From Holothuria scabra (taxonomy: Eukaryota; Echinodermata; Holothuroidea; Aspidochirotida; Holothuriidae), in NCBI GenBank assembly GCA_037179385.1, contig CM074187.1:48952879-49016878 (forward strand): a DNA stretch of 64,000 nucleotides, in the 5' to 3' direction. The position numbers and the translations under genes are program-made. Of the stretch, positions 1 to 10,586 are shown piece by piece (position 1 is the first letter of the stretch; the number at the start of each line of letters is the position of its first letter). A model generated the notes under the pieces. It did no database searches, had not been told where the DNA came from, and saw only the letters and a list, made by a program, of their open reading frames with translations.

Positions 1-245
1 ACCTTACTCTTTTACTAACTCAGACAGATATTACTCTAATTGGCAGAAGCATTTTACTGAAAACATTTGCAATCTCACAACTTGTTCTCCTTTATTAAAA
101 TCTACGAAATCATCCGAGTAATTTTATTTTTAAATTGAACTCAGTTTTATACAATTTTATATTATAGGCCTATGGTAAGATAATCCTGACAAAGAAAAAG
201 GTCAAACAATCATTAGTCCAATTTATTTAGTCGGTTTAAAGATAA

Positions 246-815
246 TTCACGTGGGGAGTTTTTATTCATAGTCTTAACACCACATGGATTAAAAGAAACT
301 TAAGGCATGGTAATGGGGATTGGAAGATTCTTTTAGATTATTATCTGAAAGATTTTGGAAAGGAATTTGCCTTTGAATGTAACTTTAGTAAAGATGACAT
401 TCCTAAGATTAATGATCTGTTTGTAACTGAAGCTTGGTCTTTGCTAAGTTTTAAGGTAAAGCTTGGTCTTTGCTAAGTTTTAAGGAACCGACAAAAAAGA
501 CTGGAAACGGGATATTTGCCTATAAAAGATAATTATAACATAACGTTGTGTTTTACGAGTTTCTGCACTCTAAGGGAATTGATTATGTTTACAATTCTTT
601 CAATAATGATGTAATGCCCGTGACGTATGATGAGTTTGTCGAAGTTTATAAGCTAAATAATTTTCCCTTTATCACATATAATGGATTAATTTCTGCTATT
701 TCAACTTTGTGGAAACAAAACTTCAATAACACAGATCATTCTTACAATCCTAATGAGGCTTTAGTTAATAGGTGGCTTGGCTTTTCAATGAGCGTATGGA
801 AATATAACCTATGAA
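246..815 (+). pseudogene. Decayed LINE reverse-transcriptase 3' fragment
   Basis: Positions 249-456 read without a stop and include the residues NLRHGNGDWKILLDYYL and FGKEFAFECNFS. After a break, 548-812 reads FYEFLHSKGIDYVYNSF and FITYNGLISAI. This order (a W.K.l..yy...FG block, then a GI.yV..f block, then a y.gLi.aI block near the end) resembles the region downstream of the reverse-transcriptase fingers and palm in L1/Tx1-like non-LTR retrotransposons. The catalytic FADD box and the endonuclease are absent, so only the tail of ORF2 survives. A 27-nt tandem duplication at 430-485 and a frame change separate the two pieces. It is an inactive relic. The LINE clade is an inference from residue pattern only. 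Confidence 0.5.
430..485. repeat. 27-nt direct duplication inside the LINE relic
   Basis: The 27 nt at 430-456 recur exactly at 459-485, separated by TA. The duplication breaks the reading frame of the LINE remnant, consistent with slippage after it lost function. Confidence 0.85.
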
Positions 816-1030
816 ATCATCACCCAACCAACAGCCTTACCGAAATGGAATTATCACTTAAAGAAGGATCCATGGTCAAGTTCTTATCTTTTCTAATGCG
901 TGGTTCTCATTAAGAGATGTTAAGTTACATTACTTTCAATTCCGTCTTTGCATGGAAATTGGGGAGCTAATGTCAGGGTCACACTGCCATTAATTTGGAT
1001 CATCGACTTCAGATCCAATTTTGTCAGGTT
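816..1030. other. Unassigned sequence
   Basis: No coding potential, repeat or recognisable signal was found between the LINE relic and the first palindromic MITE. Confidence 0.4.
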
Positions 1031-1287
1031 TTTGTTAAGACCTTCTCCATCTCTGGTCGGAAAGAGCCAAAACAATTGTCAACCAGTGTAAATATATGAT
1101 TTGCATCCAACGCCTATGAGAATAAAATGCCACTTGACTTTTCGTGACGTCACACCGACATACATTTTTATAATGTGATGTCACGAAATTGGTGAGCATA
1201 AATTTAATTTTCACAGTCCCATATATGTACACAGCTTGGTAAATTTTCGGCCCTTTCCGACCAGAGATGGAGAAGGGTTTTAGCAAA
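1031..1287. mobile_element. Palindromic MITE (257 bp)
   Basis: The two ends are inverted copies: CTTCTCCATCTCTGGTCGGA near the left end is matched by its reverse complement near the right end, and the similarity continues inward to a central GTGACGTCAC/GTGATGTCAC pair around 1159. Nearly the whole element can fold back on itself. The single minus-strand reading frame that spans it is a by-product of the palindrome, not a gene. No clear target duplication was found, so the superfamily is unknown. Confidence 0.7.
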
Positions 1288-1297
1288 TACTCAAATA

Positions 1298-1320
1298 ATC
1301 GGATCGGATTCCGATCCGAT
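1298..1320. repeat. Perfect 11-bp palindrome
   Basis: Arms ATCGGATCGGA and TCCGATCCGAT are separated by one base. It lies just outside the preceding MITE. It could be a dyad binding site or a decayed element end. Confidence 0.8.
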
Positions 1321-1405
1321 ATCGCTGTAGTGTGTCATACGCTTTAAATAAACCATTACATTTTATGAAACTGAGAGACAGCTCGTAATGTTCGTTCTGC
1401 GAAAC

Positions 1406-1775
1406 CACGGACTTCCTATACATGGACAGAGCATACTGCACGGTAGATTGTTGCTACCGTACATGTGAGAAAAGCGCACCAAAATGGCTGTCTGCTATGG
1501 TTTTGTTTGGACTTGCTCAACTAAACCAACAGATTTTGCAAGACAGTTGAAACATTTCCGGAATAATATAAGGTAAGGTCAAAATCTTTACGCGTATTAC
1601 AGGAAGATGGTATTGTTAGTCATTCAAGTTAAACTTTTAACAGAGTCGTCAAATCATACAAATTAAAACTTTATGGGGGCCATCTTGGTGCGCCTTTTTG
1701 TCCCAGACGGTGGCGACAATCTACGGAGAGCATGTACGTATTACTTGCTCTGTCCATGTATATAGGAAGTCCGTA
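1406..1775. mobile_element. MITE with 8-bp target duplication (370 bp)
   Basis: The left end CACGGACTTCCTAT and the right end, read in reverse complement as TACGGACTTCCTAT, start inverted repeats of about 90 bp with small gaps. Both arms contain ATGGACAGAGCA, TAGATTGT and GGCGCACCAA-like blocks. The octamer TGCGAAAC flanks it on both sides (1398-1405 and 1776-1783). An 8-bp duplication is typical of hAT-type transposition. There is no transposase, so it depended on one supplied in trans. A diverged relative is at 59,404-59,799. Confidence 0.75.
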
Positions 1776-1783
1776 TGCGAAAC

Positions 1784-2267
1784 ATATGAACAGATTTTGA
1801 ATATTTATTCTGAAACTGTCGTTTCCTCTTTTTAAGTGAATGTTAATATTTTTTGTGGAAGATGTTTTGTATATTTGAAGAAGGATGTCTTCTTTGGTTT
1901 ATAATAAGTTTATTAAGCATTCTTCCAACTTTTTAATTTTTCAACTTTTCAATTTTACATTTATCAATGTAAGCAAAGAGCAAGAAAATAAAATTGCCAA
2001 ATACATTTGAGTTTGAGAAAAACTGAATTTGCTTTGAAGGTCGAAATCAAAATCTCTATGAGTGAATTTAGTTAACATATTCCACTTAAAATAAATTGAA
2101 CAATACTTTCAAAATATTCATTTGAATTTTATATAATTTCTATTTGCCTAAAAAGACCAAAGGATGTTCGGAGAAGAAATGATATCTTGTTCATGTTCAT
2201 GCTCATGATGATGTATGACTTTTATTGATGATTTATTTGCACGAGCTAAGAAAAATGTATTAAATTG
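1784..2267. other. Unassigned AT-rich sequence
   Basis: Very AT-rich with no supportable exon, RNA gene or repeat boundary. The last 100 bp (GATGTTCGG onward, from 2163) may be the worn head of the AGGTCA repeat that follows. Confidence 0.35.
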
Positions 2268-2735
2268 TGGCTTGTAAATACATTTTTTCCAAGATATGAG
2301 TGACCGACACTTTTTATATATGAGTTATAGATTTGTCACGTTGAGTGAAAGAACTCTATTGTTTTTGACCAAGTTCAAAGGTCATTTGAGGTCACCAGTG
2401 GTTAAACAACAAAAGCTCTAAAATTGTTTTTTCAAACCTTAAGAACCTTTTGTTTTTTTTTACAGACTAGAGGTTATGTCAGGTACTTAGAGGTCGTGAG
2501 AGAATCAAAGAGCCAGTTTGGTTGAGGTCAAAGGTCATCCGGGGTAACTGGGGGTCAGTGTTATTGGGATTTGTAGTTTATCAACATGATATAAGTGTGT
2601 TTTGATCTTTGTTAAATGAATCCTTGACATTCTGTGCCTAAATTGTAAAGAAAAATCTATCAAACACTGTCAATTTGAAAGAAGGTAAGGTATTTCATAG
2701 CAGGGAATCACTAAGCGTTTTGGCTTTCTGGTTTT
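2268..2735 (+). repeat. AGGTCA-bearing interspersed repeat, diverged copy
   Basis: It shares with the copies at 56,441-57,050 and 62,185-62,508 the order CTTGTAAA, AGATATGAGTGACCGACAC, TTATAGATTTGTCA, a CTATTGTTTTTG run, AAAGGTCATTTGAGGTCACC and a lysine-rich-looking tail. A second half-module at 2524-2560 carries GAGGTCAAAGGTCAT. The stretch at 2703-2735 (GGAATCACTAAGC, TTTTGGCTTTCTGGT) recurs at 63,077-63,105 and looks like the family's 3' end. No coding content. Confidence 0.55.
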
Positions 2736-3207
2736 AGATTTTTAACTGTTCTCGAACTTGAAATATACGATTCAATGTGCTATATCTACGTTATGTCGTC
2801 AGAGTCGCGTATGAGGTTTAAATACAACCCCATAAACATGAACAAATTTGAAAAAAAAAAATCATTTGCCTTGCGATGTCCAAAATATCTTAGAAAAGGC
2901 AATAACTGAAACTGAATGGTACCGTCCCCAACCTCTTAGGAGCATCTCCAACGGCACCGGGAGAGTGACTATAATTGGTTATACCATTTTGGCCGAGAGT
3001 CCTCAATGAGTCAAGTTACATTCCGATCTTTACACTATTAGCTGTAAGTTGAAAATGAAATTTGCTATTCCAAAATGATTAACAATACTCACCGTATTTC
3101 GAGTATCTCGACGACGAACGATGAGTTTTTGTGGACTTGTCGTTGTAGAGTCTGATCTCTGAATAACTCTGGCAGGATACCAACACTGTTTTATCTTCTA
3201 TTGCGGT
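2736..3207. other. Unassigned sequence
   Basis: Single-copy-looking DNA with no exon or repeat that I can support. Confidence 0.3.
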
Positions 3208-3676
3208 TTACAGTTGAATGCTGTGGACAATGTGCGGGTCCGGAAAGCCTTCCAGATGTAAAATAATAAAATGCCGACGTTTCTGAACTTTTATGAAATA
3301 GACTGTGGGTCTGGCAAGTTTCAAAACAAGATCACGTTTCTTAAGTAACTTTTTGGAATATGAAACTACTTTTCCAAGGCTTTTGCCCGGAATTCTGTTT
3401 ACCATACAATACTTTTGGCAGTATGCGGGCACAAAGATGTCGTAAATTTTTGAGTGTAAAGATTGGTTTTCTGATAGATTTTGAAGAATGACTTGGCATG
3501 ACCATTGGTGCAAGATTTATGAACAAGAATTTTCATCGCAGTACCAGGACAGAAGTAACACTTCAAAGGAGTTTGGGTCAAATCTAAAGGACAAATTCGC
3601 TCCCCTACAGGCTATGTTTAATTTGGTTTGTTGGACGCAGCAGTTTTACACATCGACGTCTAATCTTCTGCTGTAA
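3208..3676 (-). other. Possible decayed coding region, unrecognised
   Basis: Stops are unusually sparse on the minus strand. One frame reads 101 residues (3513-3208) ending KKRDLVLKLARPTVYFIKV and then HFIILHLEGFPDP before a stop. An overlapping frame just upstream (3581-3399) contains the cysteine pattern KCYFC...HKSCTNGH. The two could be parts of one frameshifted, zinc-finger-containing transposon protein, but I recognise no family. It could equally be a chance run of open frames. Short plus-strand frames here look incidental. Confidence 0.2.
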
Positions 3677-4139
3677 TCTAGCCTAAATGTTATGAACCCC
3701 GAAGAAGCTTTGACCGGCAAGCAGTTCTGTTCGACTACTTTATCGTTACAATGCAGCACGGCACTATATATTGTCCAGCTGCATGTTTTCTACAGAATTC
3801 ATCGTTTCCAATACACAGCACAATGGTGCATGTAGAATTTAGTTGACGAGCGCCACCCCGAAAACGATTGGGGAGGGGGGGCACGTATTTTCATGCGCCT
3901 ATGATACTGCTATTTAAACTGGCCTAGGCAGGACTTTTGCTTTTTGAACTAACTGCAGGGTCTGATCGCCGGTCTTGGGAAATGGATCGAGGGTGTTCCC
4001 CCTCTTGAGAAATTTCTGGACCCTCAGATACAATCTGGGGCAACATTTGAACACAATTTGAAGACAATTTGTTTGGAGAAAGCGTGCATGTGTGTCTTAT
4101 GTAAACAGATCGCCATCATTTATAGTTGACGCGGAGTGT
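3677..4139. other. Unassigned sequence
   Basis: A G-run at 3870-3880 followed by GCACG resembles the interior of hAT-like elements, but no element boundary could be placed. Confidence 0.25.
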
Positions 4140-4149
4140 AACAGATTTT

Positions 4150-4181
4150 AATTTACCCCAGCCCCCGTGGTGGCGTCACTG
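4150..4181 (-). mobile_element. Solo hAT-like transposon end
   Basis: In reverse complement the sequence reads CAGTGACGCCACCACGGGGG, the same kind of CAGTGRCG terminus as the intact hAT-like elements in this window. No matching partner end or duplicated octamer was found. Confidence 0.35.
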
Positions 4182-4529
4182 CATAGACCAGGGTAAAATA
4201 CATGTCCTTACCTGAGTGAGAAGGGACTGAGTCAAAAAAGTTCAGTTTGTTACCGAAGGGGCAGGTACTTAGTGTAAAGCCAAAAGTTTGGACTCGATAG
4301 TTCATTAAGCTCTTAAATTGAAAATGCAATTCCCTTTGTTTCCCGACCCACCTTCTCCTCTCATTTAATATAGCTTCCTTTATCTCGTCATACTGTTTTA
4401 GGACTAGTTCCTTTTATCACGAGACAATATCTTCGGTCGTAATCTGGTAAATTTAGAGAGATTAGCTCTTTGTTCTACTTTACCTTTTTGTTTGAAGTAG
4501 TAAAATTCAAAAACATTTTCTGGGGTATT

Positions 4530-4850
4530 TCGATCCCCATGCAGGTAAAATTCCCATATGGGACCCTTATGGGACCCCTATCTTGACCCTTAAGGGGTAT
4601 ACATGGTTTTGCTTTAGAGACTCATACGGAGTCCATATCGGCTAGCCCACATGACCGATATGACCCACATATGACAATTATGGGGGCAATTCAAACAACT
4701 GAGAAGTGGATAAGATATGGGTCAGCCATATAATGTCCTTTATGTGTGTTGGCTACCTTAATAGGGCCCTTATTAATCTGGTGTGCAAACGTTAATGGAC
4801 CCCGTACGGTTTTACCCATACGGGACCCATAAAGGTTTGCTAATGCAAGA
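4530..4850. repeat. Cluster of CCCATATGGG-type palindromes
   Basis: Short self-complementary blocks are crowded here: CCCATATGGG, GGGACCCTTATGGGACCCC, CATATG variants, CCCATACGGG and GGGACCCATA. The left (about 4,540-4,580) and right (about 4,797-4,832) groups face each other, as in a worn palindromic MITE, but the termini and target duplication are not clear. Confidence 0.35.
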
Positions 4851-4946
4851 GTTTGCTTATTTTTTCAAAGCAATTTTGAAGCAATTGCCTATATTTAGTT
4901 AAGTTATAGATGTCATTGAATTTTGCCGGGTGTCTCATGTCTATTA

Positions 4947-5165
4947 CACTCTAAAATACATGGTCAAGTACGCACCGACCTAAACTATGGTCAAAGTGTT
5001 GACTTAAACTGTGGTCAAAAGTTACCAACTAACTGTCTGATTGGACCATAAACTGATAAATTGGTAACTTTTTGACCAGTCTAGATCAACAATTTGACCA
5101 ATGTTTGGGTCGGTCCGTAGTTGACCAAACCACCGGTTAAAGTTGACCATAGTGTTTTTAGAGTG
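4947..5165. mobile_element. Palindromic MITE with TA duplication (219 bp)
   Basis: Termini CACTCTAAAA and TTTTTAGAGTG are inverted. The arms continue with TGGTCAA, CACCGACC/GGTCGG, GTTGAC and TTACCAA blocks, so the element folds over almost its whole length. TA flanks both ends (4945-4946 and 5166-5167), as for Tc1/mariner-type insertion. It has no coding capacity. Confidence 0.7.
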
Positions 5166-6094
5166 TATAATAATCGACGTATCTTTATTGCTTTCCATCA
5201 AAGATCACATCAAACCTAACCATTTGAATTTTAATTTACACAACTTTTTATAGGGCATTCACAAAGATTCCCCTAATGGGCAACGCTTGAAGTACCCCAC
5301 ACTTTAAAAGAAGCAAAATGTTTCATTTGTATAAAATTGCGATTGAGGTATGTAGGATAACATTTTTAGAGCAATAACTCTGACAGTCTGCTCGTATGGC
5401 CCACATTTTTGTCGCTTGGTTTGAACAATTTTGTTTTCTGAAATGCAGAATGACAAGACTGAATTCTCGCCTTTAAAACGACCTTCCGGTAGGCGACACC
5501 TTTGGAGATACCCTCCATTGCATCTGACTTGTGAGGCAATTCATCAGTGCGATTTATCGCTCATTGAAGTAATAAATTTGATTTATAACCCAGCATTTAC
5601 CCTAGCCTACTTTCTAAACCAACGAACTCGGATATCATTCTTTGAGGAGAATGCAGTCATTGCATTTTGTGTTTTGTGATTTACTCTTGAGGGTCATGTG
5701 ACAAAATGCTTCTGATTAAACATAAAATTTAAGACAGTAACTTGGTTACCTTATAGTCAATGTTTAATTCCTGAAATATCAGGGCGACTGTTGGGCGACT
5801 GCTTTTGATCTCTACGTGAATACGCCAATATGATTCTATTTCTTTACTTTGCAGATATAAACTTAATTCTTCCTTCTTATTTGTGTTAACTTTACGCGCT
5901 GTGCATAACTGAGAAATTTCTACACCGCGCGCATTCATGCGGCTCACTGAACGACTACATTCACTCCTTTTCGTCTACCTTTACCTCTATGGCTGTATGA
6001 TTAGGTCAAATTCACGTGGAATTGACTTGTAGACTGCATACACAGGAAACTTTTGCATTAGTCTACAAATTAGGTTGGTTCTCATATTTTTCAT
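5166..6094. other. Unassigned sequence with a weak repeat
   Basis: The part around 5,665-5,775 (GGTCATGTGACAAAATG, then ACTTGGTTACCTT) resembles 14,885-14,960 (GTCATGTGACAATG, then CTTGGTTTACCTT), so a diverged interspersed repeat is present twice. An 82-residue open frame at 5,431-5,679 matches nothing I know and has no splice context. Confidence 0.3.
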
Positions 6095-6478
6095 TGACAA
6101 AGAAAGGCGTCAAACCGAAATGAAAAAAGTTGGTATATTTGATGGAAAAGCATTGAAAACCCCCAAAATATCCACGATTCCGATAGTATCTATCAAAAAA
6201 TTGACATTTTACACGATGGTTTCTGATTTGCACTTAAATTATGCATAAACTTTAGCCGAAGATGTGAATCTTGTGATGGCGAGAGAGGGCTGGACCATAA
6301 TGTGACCAATGTTATCCCTTGTTTTTGCAACCTTCATTTTAAGGACAGTTACATAACATCAGAACGTCCTCCAGGTGTTATTTGGTGTCCTAAAAGCATC
6401 AATTACTAAACTGTAAACTATCTGATTAGTAATTAAGAGATAATTCATACCGGTATACGGTGACAAAAGGAATGTAAA
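6095..6478 (+). repeat. Interspersed repeat family B, copy 1
   Basis: It matches 13,480-13,880 in order: TTCTGATTTGCACTTAA, ATTGTGATG/CTTGTGATGGCGAG, TGACCAATG.TAT, CTT.GTTTTT.CAA, CTTCATTT.AAGGACAGTT, CATCAATTACTAAACTGTAAACTAT and GAGATAATTCATACCGGTA. Roughly 380 bp, clearly diverged, non-coding. Class unknown. Confidence 0.5.
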
Positions 6479-7120
6479 AATCATAGGCATAGGAAGCGGG
6501 GAGGGGCTTGGGGCGACACTCCTAAGTGAAAAACGAGTGTGGCGGAAGCTTGCTACCGCCCCAACTTTTTTCATTTCCCAAATCTCGAAAAAAGACACAT
6601 TTCCGGCGCTCATTGCGCGTCGCAAAATGCAATACAGAATGCATTTTTAGGTCTCGCTCATAAATCAGTTTGGTAAAGTTTTCCGAGCTCTGGAAATGAC
6701 AAAATCGGATATTTACCATATCTGACACCACTTCATCAAGGGACACCGGCAGCTATATTGCTATTTTTGTATTTCGGCCCGCTTGGTGCGCCGCAATACA
6801 TCCCTGATACAGTGGTGCTCACACTTGAAAGAAAAATTGGAAAAACTTAGCTACTACTTACAACCCCTAGACATGCAATTTCCGGCTGTCTGAAGGGTCG
6901 CGATTTTTCAAAATTTTCTGTAAGCTCTGCGCCAACTAAAGGTAGTCTTCCGAGCAAGACTTCACATTCCAGGCAGGGAACCTTTAGCCGACCGTACTCA
7001 AATGCTCTCATACACACCTATCATCAGACATCTTTCAACCCTGTCAGTTGAGTAGTCGGTGTAGATGGATTCTTTAGTTATTGAAGTGTCAAAATGTTAC
7101 CAATGTTCAATGTTGCAGAG
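6479..7120. other. TE-like GC-skewed stretch
   Basis: It holds GCGGGGAGGGGCTTGGGG near 6,495 and GCGCGTCGC and GCTTGGTGCGCCGC blocks further on, the composition seen inside the hAT-like elements here. No terminal repeats or target duplication could be matched. Short minus-strand open frames across it are not convincing. Confidence 0.25.
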
Positions 7121-7330
7121 CAGTGACGTAGCTACAGGAGGGCAGGGGAGATTGTCCCCTGCCTTGAAAAGGTGCAAAATTCGAACATTTGAGACACCAG
7201 TCAAATACAATGCTGTTTTCCCAACTTTTCGTTCATAAAATTCCGAATTCTTCCTTATAGAAGCTCCATATTTGTAATTATTGGTTTTGAAAAAGGCAAA
7301 GTTTTCCCCGCGTGCCTTTAATTGCAACCC
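7121..7330 (+). mobile_element. hAT-like left end, partial
   Basis: CAGTGACGTAGCTACAGGAGG is followed by a G-rich then C-rich foldback (GGCAGGGGAGATTGTCCCCTGCC). This matches the left-end architecture of the element at 10,587. The right end was not found. The C-rich tract near 7,875 could belong to it. Confidence 0.35.
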
Positions 7331-8146
7331 TTATTGCAGTAAGTGGAAGCTCATAAAGCAGTCAGTGGTGAACTTTTTCGAACCGCTACAGTAGAATTTC
7401 CGTACTAAAAATTCTTCAAAATAGGCTTTTAAGTTTCAAATATTTTGTCTAAAAAAGGAAAACTTTCTGAAGCTTTTTGAATGTAACCGAGAAGTCTCAA
7501 TCCGCACTCCTTAGACAACATTATGTAAAAACAACGATCTTCAGTCGACATGCTAGCTCAGATATATGCTAAGAGGAAACGCAGATTCTTCGATAGTCCC
7601 CCCAAATATTCAAATTTTTTAACAGGAAACCGTGATTCTAAACTACTTTCTGCAAAACAAGCGCCATATTTACAAACGTGTAAAAGGACCCAAATTTTCG
7701 GCGTGCTCCGCAAGTTACGGACCTGATAGTGGTCACACTTAGGAAAATATCAGTTTTTTTTTTTAATTAAAAAATGTTCTTGCTCGTAGAAAAAGCTAAA
7801 AAAAAATAAACAAACAAACAAAATTTACCTTTTGGCCATTGGGGAAGGGTGAGGTGCATAGTCCAAAATTTTTCCGCCCCCACCCCCACCCCAACCACTT
7901 TCATATTGCTTCCACTGCGAAGTAAAGTAAGAGCACTCTCCTGGCATTTCTTCATAACTTTAAGGGACATTTGAGAAAATTGAATAGGACCATTAATGCA
8001 TATCTTGGCAACCTTTCATTTGGACTGATAGTCAGGTCATACCGGAGACTTTAACCAGAATGCAAGGCGTTCAAAATCGCAAATGGAGGCGGTGTTTACC
8101 GGTTCTAGTGATATTAATAGAAATTTGCTTAACTTAGCAACTCCCA
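7331..8146. other. Unassigned sequence
   Basis: AT-rich with a poly-A-rich patch near 7,790-7,815 and a CCCCCACCCCCACCCC tract near 7,876. No exon or RNA gene supported. Confidence 0.25.
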
Positions 8147-8254
8147 GACGGCAGTAGGTTCTATTTTAAGATTCTTTGGTATGACTCGATATGGGAATCG
8201 ACCCCAGGCTTTCCGCTTGTTAGGAGGATGTTCTACCCTTAGACCAAACACGTG
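8147..8254 (-). mobile_element. tRNA-SINE fragment (head half)
   Basis: In reverse complement it aligns to the tRNA-like head of the full SINE at 58,221-58,470: GTTTGGTCTAAG (A-box region), GGGGTCGATTCCC (worn B box) and the TCATACCAAAGA junction into the body. The 3' half is missing. Confidence 0.6.
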
Positions 8255-8624
8255 ATTTTTTTATAATGATGAGGTCTGCGCATTTCAGAAAAATATATCA
8301 GTGTTAAAAATTTATACAGGTGAAACAGTAGTGATGGGAGGTGAGGGAAAAAGAAGTGTTTATGATACAAGCTCGAGTTTTAGAGAGGTATATGTGAGTT
8401 ATACGTATATAATAATGTTAAAATTGACTGAATAAAACAAGAAGTGGATGATATTATCTACTAGATCTAGAAAATAGACGTGTTTAAACTGCAGAAGAAT
8501 AATTTTATTAGTAACTTCCGGCCGTAGCCAAAACTGTCAGAATTTTACGCATATTATTGGATGTTCAAAATGTCAAAATTTCATCACGAATGACAATTTC
8601 AGTATTTTTTAAAGGCAGTTATTC

Positions 8625-8925
8625 GTCACCCTAAACTACAGTTTCAGTATGCATATATCAAAGCTCTCAATTGGTACAGCTCTTTGATTGGCATCACATT
8701 CAAACAATGCATCATAGCTAAATTACACAGCATGGGCACTGAGAGTGTCTTGATCACACATTATGGACTTGTATGGCCACTGGGACAAGCCATGAAGCAA
8801 TAAACTAGGATTGTCTGGATAAAGATGAGTTTTAGATAAATGTGGGAGGGGCTAGAAGTAAGTAGGTTGGGAGAATTGGAACTGTTTGGGATGATGAAAA
8901 TATGCCTTTAAGTTCTTTAGTGTTC
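8625..8925 (+). repeat. Interspersed repeat family A, copy 1
   Basis: It shares an ordered set of blocks with four other copies at 43-48 kb: CACCCTAAACTACAGTTT, CTTTGATTGGCA, CTGAGAGTGT, TGATCACACATTATGGACTTGTAT, TGTGGGAGGGGCT and GGAACTGTTTGGG. About 290 bp, non-coding, class unknown. Confidence 0.55.
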
Positions 8926-9469
8926 TCAGTATTGTTCGATGGCAGTGCTTATTACGGTTCGGAAGTTCAACCGGATCATCTGTGAATATATCGCTTGATC
9001 ACCAACAAAGCAAGCATATGCTTCCAGATCAGAAGAGATGCAACTAGCAATCGTCTTGGCTAATGAGTTTTAAGGGTAGAGAGAGATAACACCGCAGTCT
9101 TTTATTTTGCGACTCCTCATCAGAGATCTCTCTTCCCATTCCTACTGTAATTGTCAACAACAAAAAACAGTGGGCAATAGATTTTCTCACCGGTCCCCTC
9201 TTTCTTTGGTTGGATAAGTGCGCAGCTTGGGGTCTTTTACCTTACAGTGCGGTTGCTCAAAGGCACCGTTTTAAATTTGTCCTACAAGATTGCCAAATCT
9301 ACTGAATTATACCATGCTGTCATGTACAGCCAGTCAGCCACCAATGAAAAAACTAATGTGAGAATATTTACAAAATGCAGAACAAAAAACTTGGGTTGAT
9401 GTTAACTAAGTTTATTTAGATGCGGTTAAGCACACAGGTATATAGGTCCTGCGCATGGCACATTTGACA

Positions 9470-9619
9470 TTCAACTGAAACACATCAAATCTCGAAATGG
9501 CTTTTTCAAGCCACGGTAGCAATTGATACCATCAGCTGTATCATATGTCGTTCGGCTGATCATGTGGTCACCGGCAAAGCTAGCGCCTATTCGTAAGGGC
9601 GATTCATGTTTCAGTTGAA
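9470..9619. repeat. Inverted repeat, possible short MITE
   Basis: TTCAACTGAAACACAT (9470-9485) faces ATGTTTCAGTTGAA (9606-9619). The arms are only about 14 bp and the interior is not palindromic, so assignment as a MITE is tentative. Confidence 0.35.
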
Positions 9620-9622
9620 GCG

Positions 9623-10194
9623 TCTGGGTCAGAACAAAACTGCGCAGTTAATATTGCGCAATTTTCGCATCCGGGAGACTACGTTTTTTTAGTATCCGTT
9701 CTCTATTCCTAACCCTCTGTGAAGGTCTTCAGTTCTGAACAAAATAAAATATAACTTTGCCGCTCTTGTTGCAGTTATAAGTTGTTTCATTATAAAAAGA
9801 AAGCCCCCGTTCAATGTTTTTCTTAAAACAAAAACAATGTCTAAACTTTTAAGTCAACGGGTTGCTCGGATGTTTCAAACTGTAACAAAAGAATGGTAAC
9901 GACCATGTCCTAAAGAACGGCAGTTGACAAGTTGAAAACTATAGAAAGGGCTTCCGAGAACCCCATACAGTCGTTCCAAGAACCATGTGATTGAAATATT
10001 CCTCAAGTAATATGCCTCAACGTGTAATGAAACCAGAGACATCCGCTTAAATACATTATCTGCTTTCATGGTTAACGCCTTTTAATTTACAAACACCTAC
10101 ATAGTAACAAAACCAACAAGGTACAAATTAAAAACACTGGAATAAGTCCATAAAGCGACTGCTACACTTCGCATTCGCTCGTAAAAATGGAACC
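9623..10194. other. Unassigned sequence
   Basis: No supportable gene. A 64-residue minus-strand open frame at 9,875-10,069 is unrecognised and without splice context. Confidence 0.25.
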
Positions 10195-10439
10195 TACGGC
10201 CGAGTTGTAACGCACCCCACTACAGTCGGGAGGTCTGGAGTTGGAGTCCTGGCCGGATCGCACCAAGACTCGCCGAAAAATGGAAGTTACTGCCATTGTG
10301 CTTGGTGCCTGTGCATAAGTAATGGAGTAGGGAAAACAAGCCAGTGAGTCACCACTAGCTGGAAAAAAGTTGTGGTCGGCTCGACTTGAAACAATTAATT
10401 AGAGACTGAGACTTGAAACCTCATCTAATTAACTGACTC
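10195..10439 (+). mobile_element. tRNA-SINE, diverged near-full copy
   Basis: A tRNA-like head with a weakened B box (GGAGTCCTGGCC) is followed by the body blocks shared with 58,221-58,470: AATGGAAGTTACTGCC, GCATAAGTAATGGAGTAGGG, AAACAAGCCAGTGAGTCAC, GGTCGGCTCGACTTGAA and CTCATCTAATTAACTGAC. Confidence 0.65.
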
Positions 10440-10578
10440 TCTCATAATAAGACACAATTTAGTACTTTCCTCTTTCACTGTCGGAGATGGCCTGAGAATG
10501 TTATGTGTGAGTGCAGGCCTTTACGTCAAACAGTTACCTCACAATTCCACCTAGATGGATGCATTTTTACATAGGAGA

Positions 10579-10586
10579 CACTCAAT
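10579..10586. repeat. Target-site duplication, outer hAT-like element (left)
   Basis: CACTCAAT, repeated exactly at 13,467-13,474. Confidence 0.85.
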
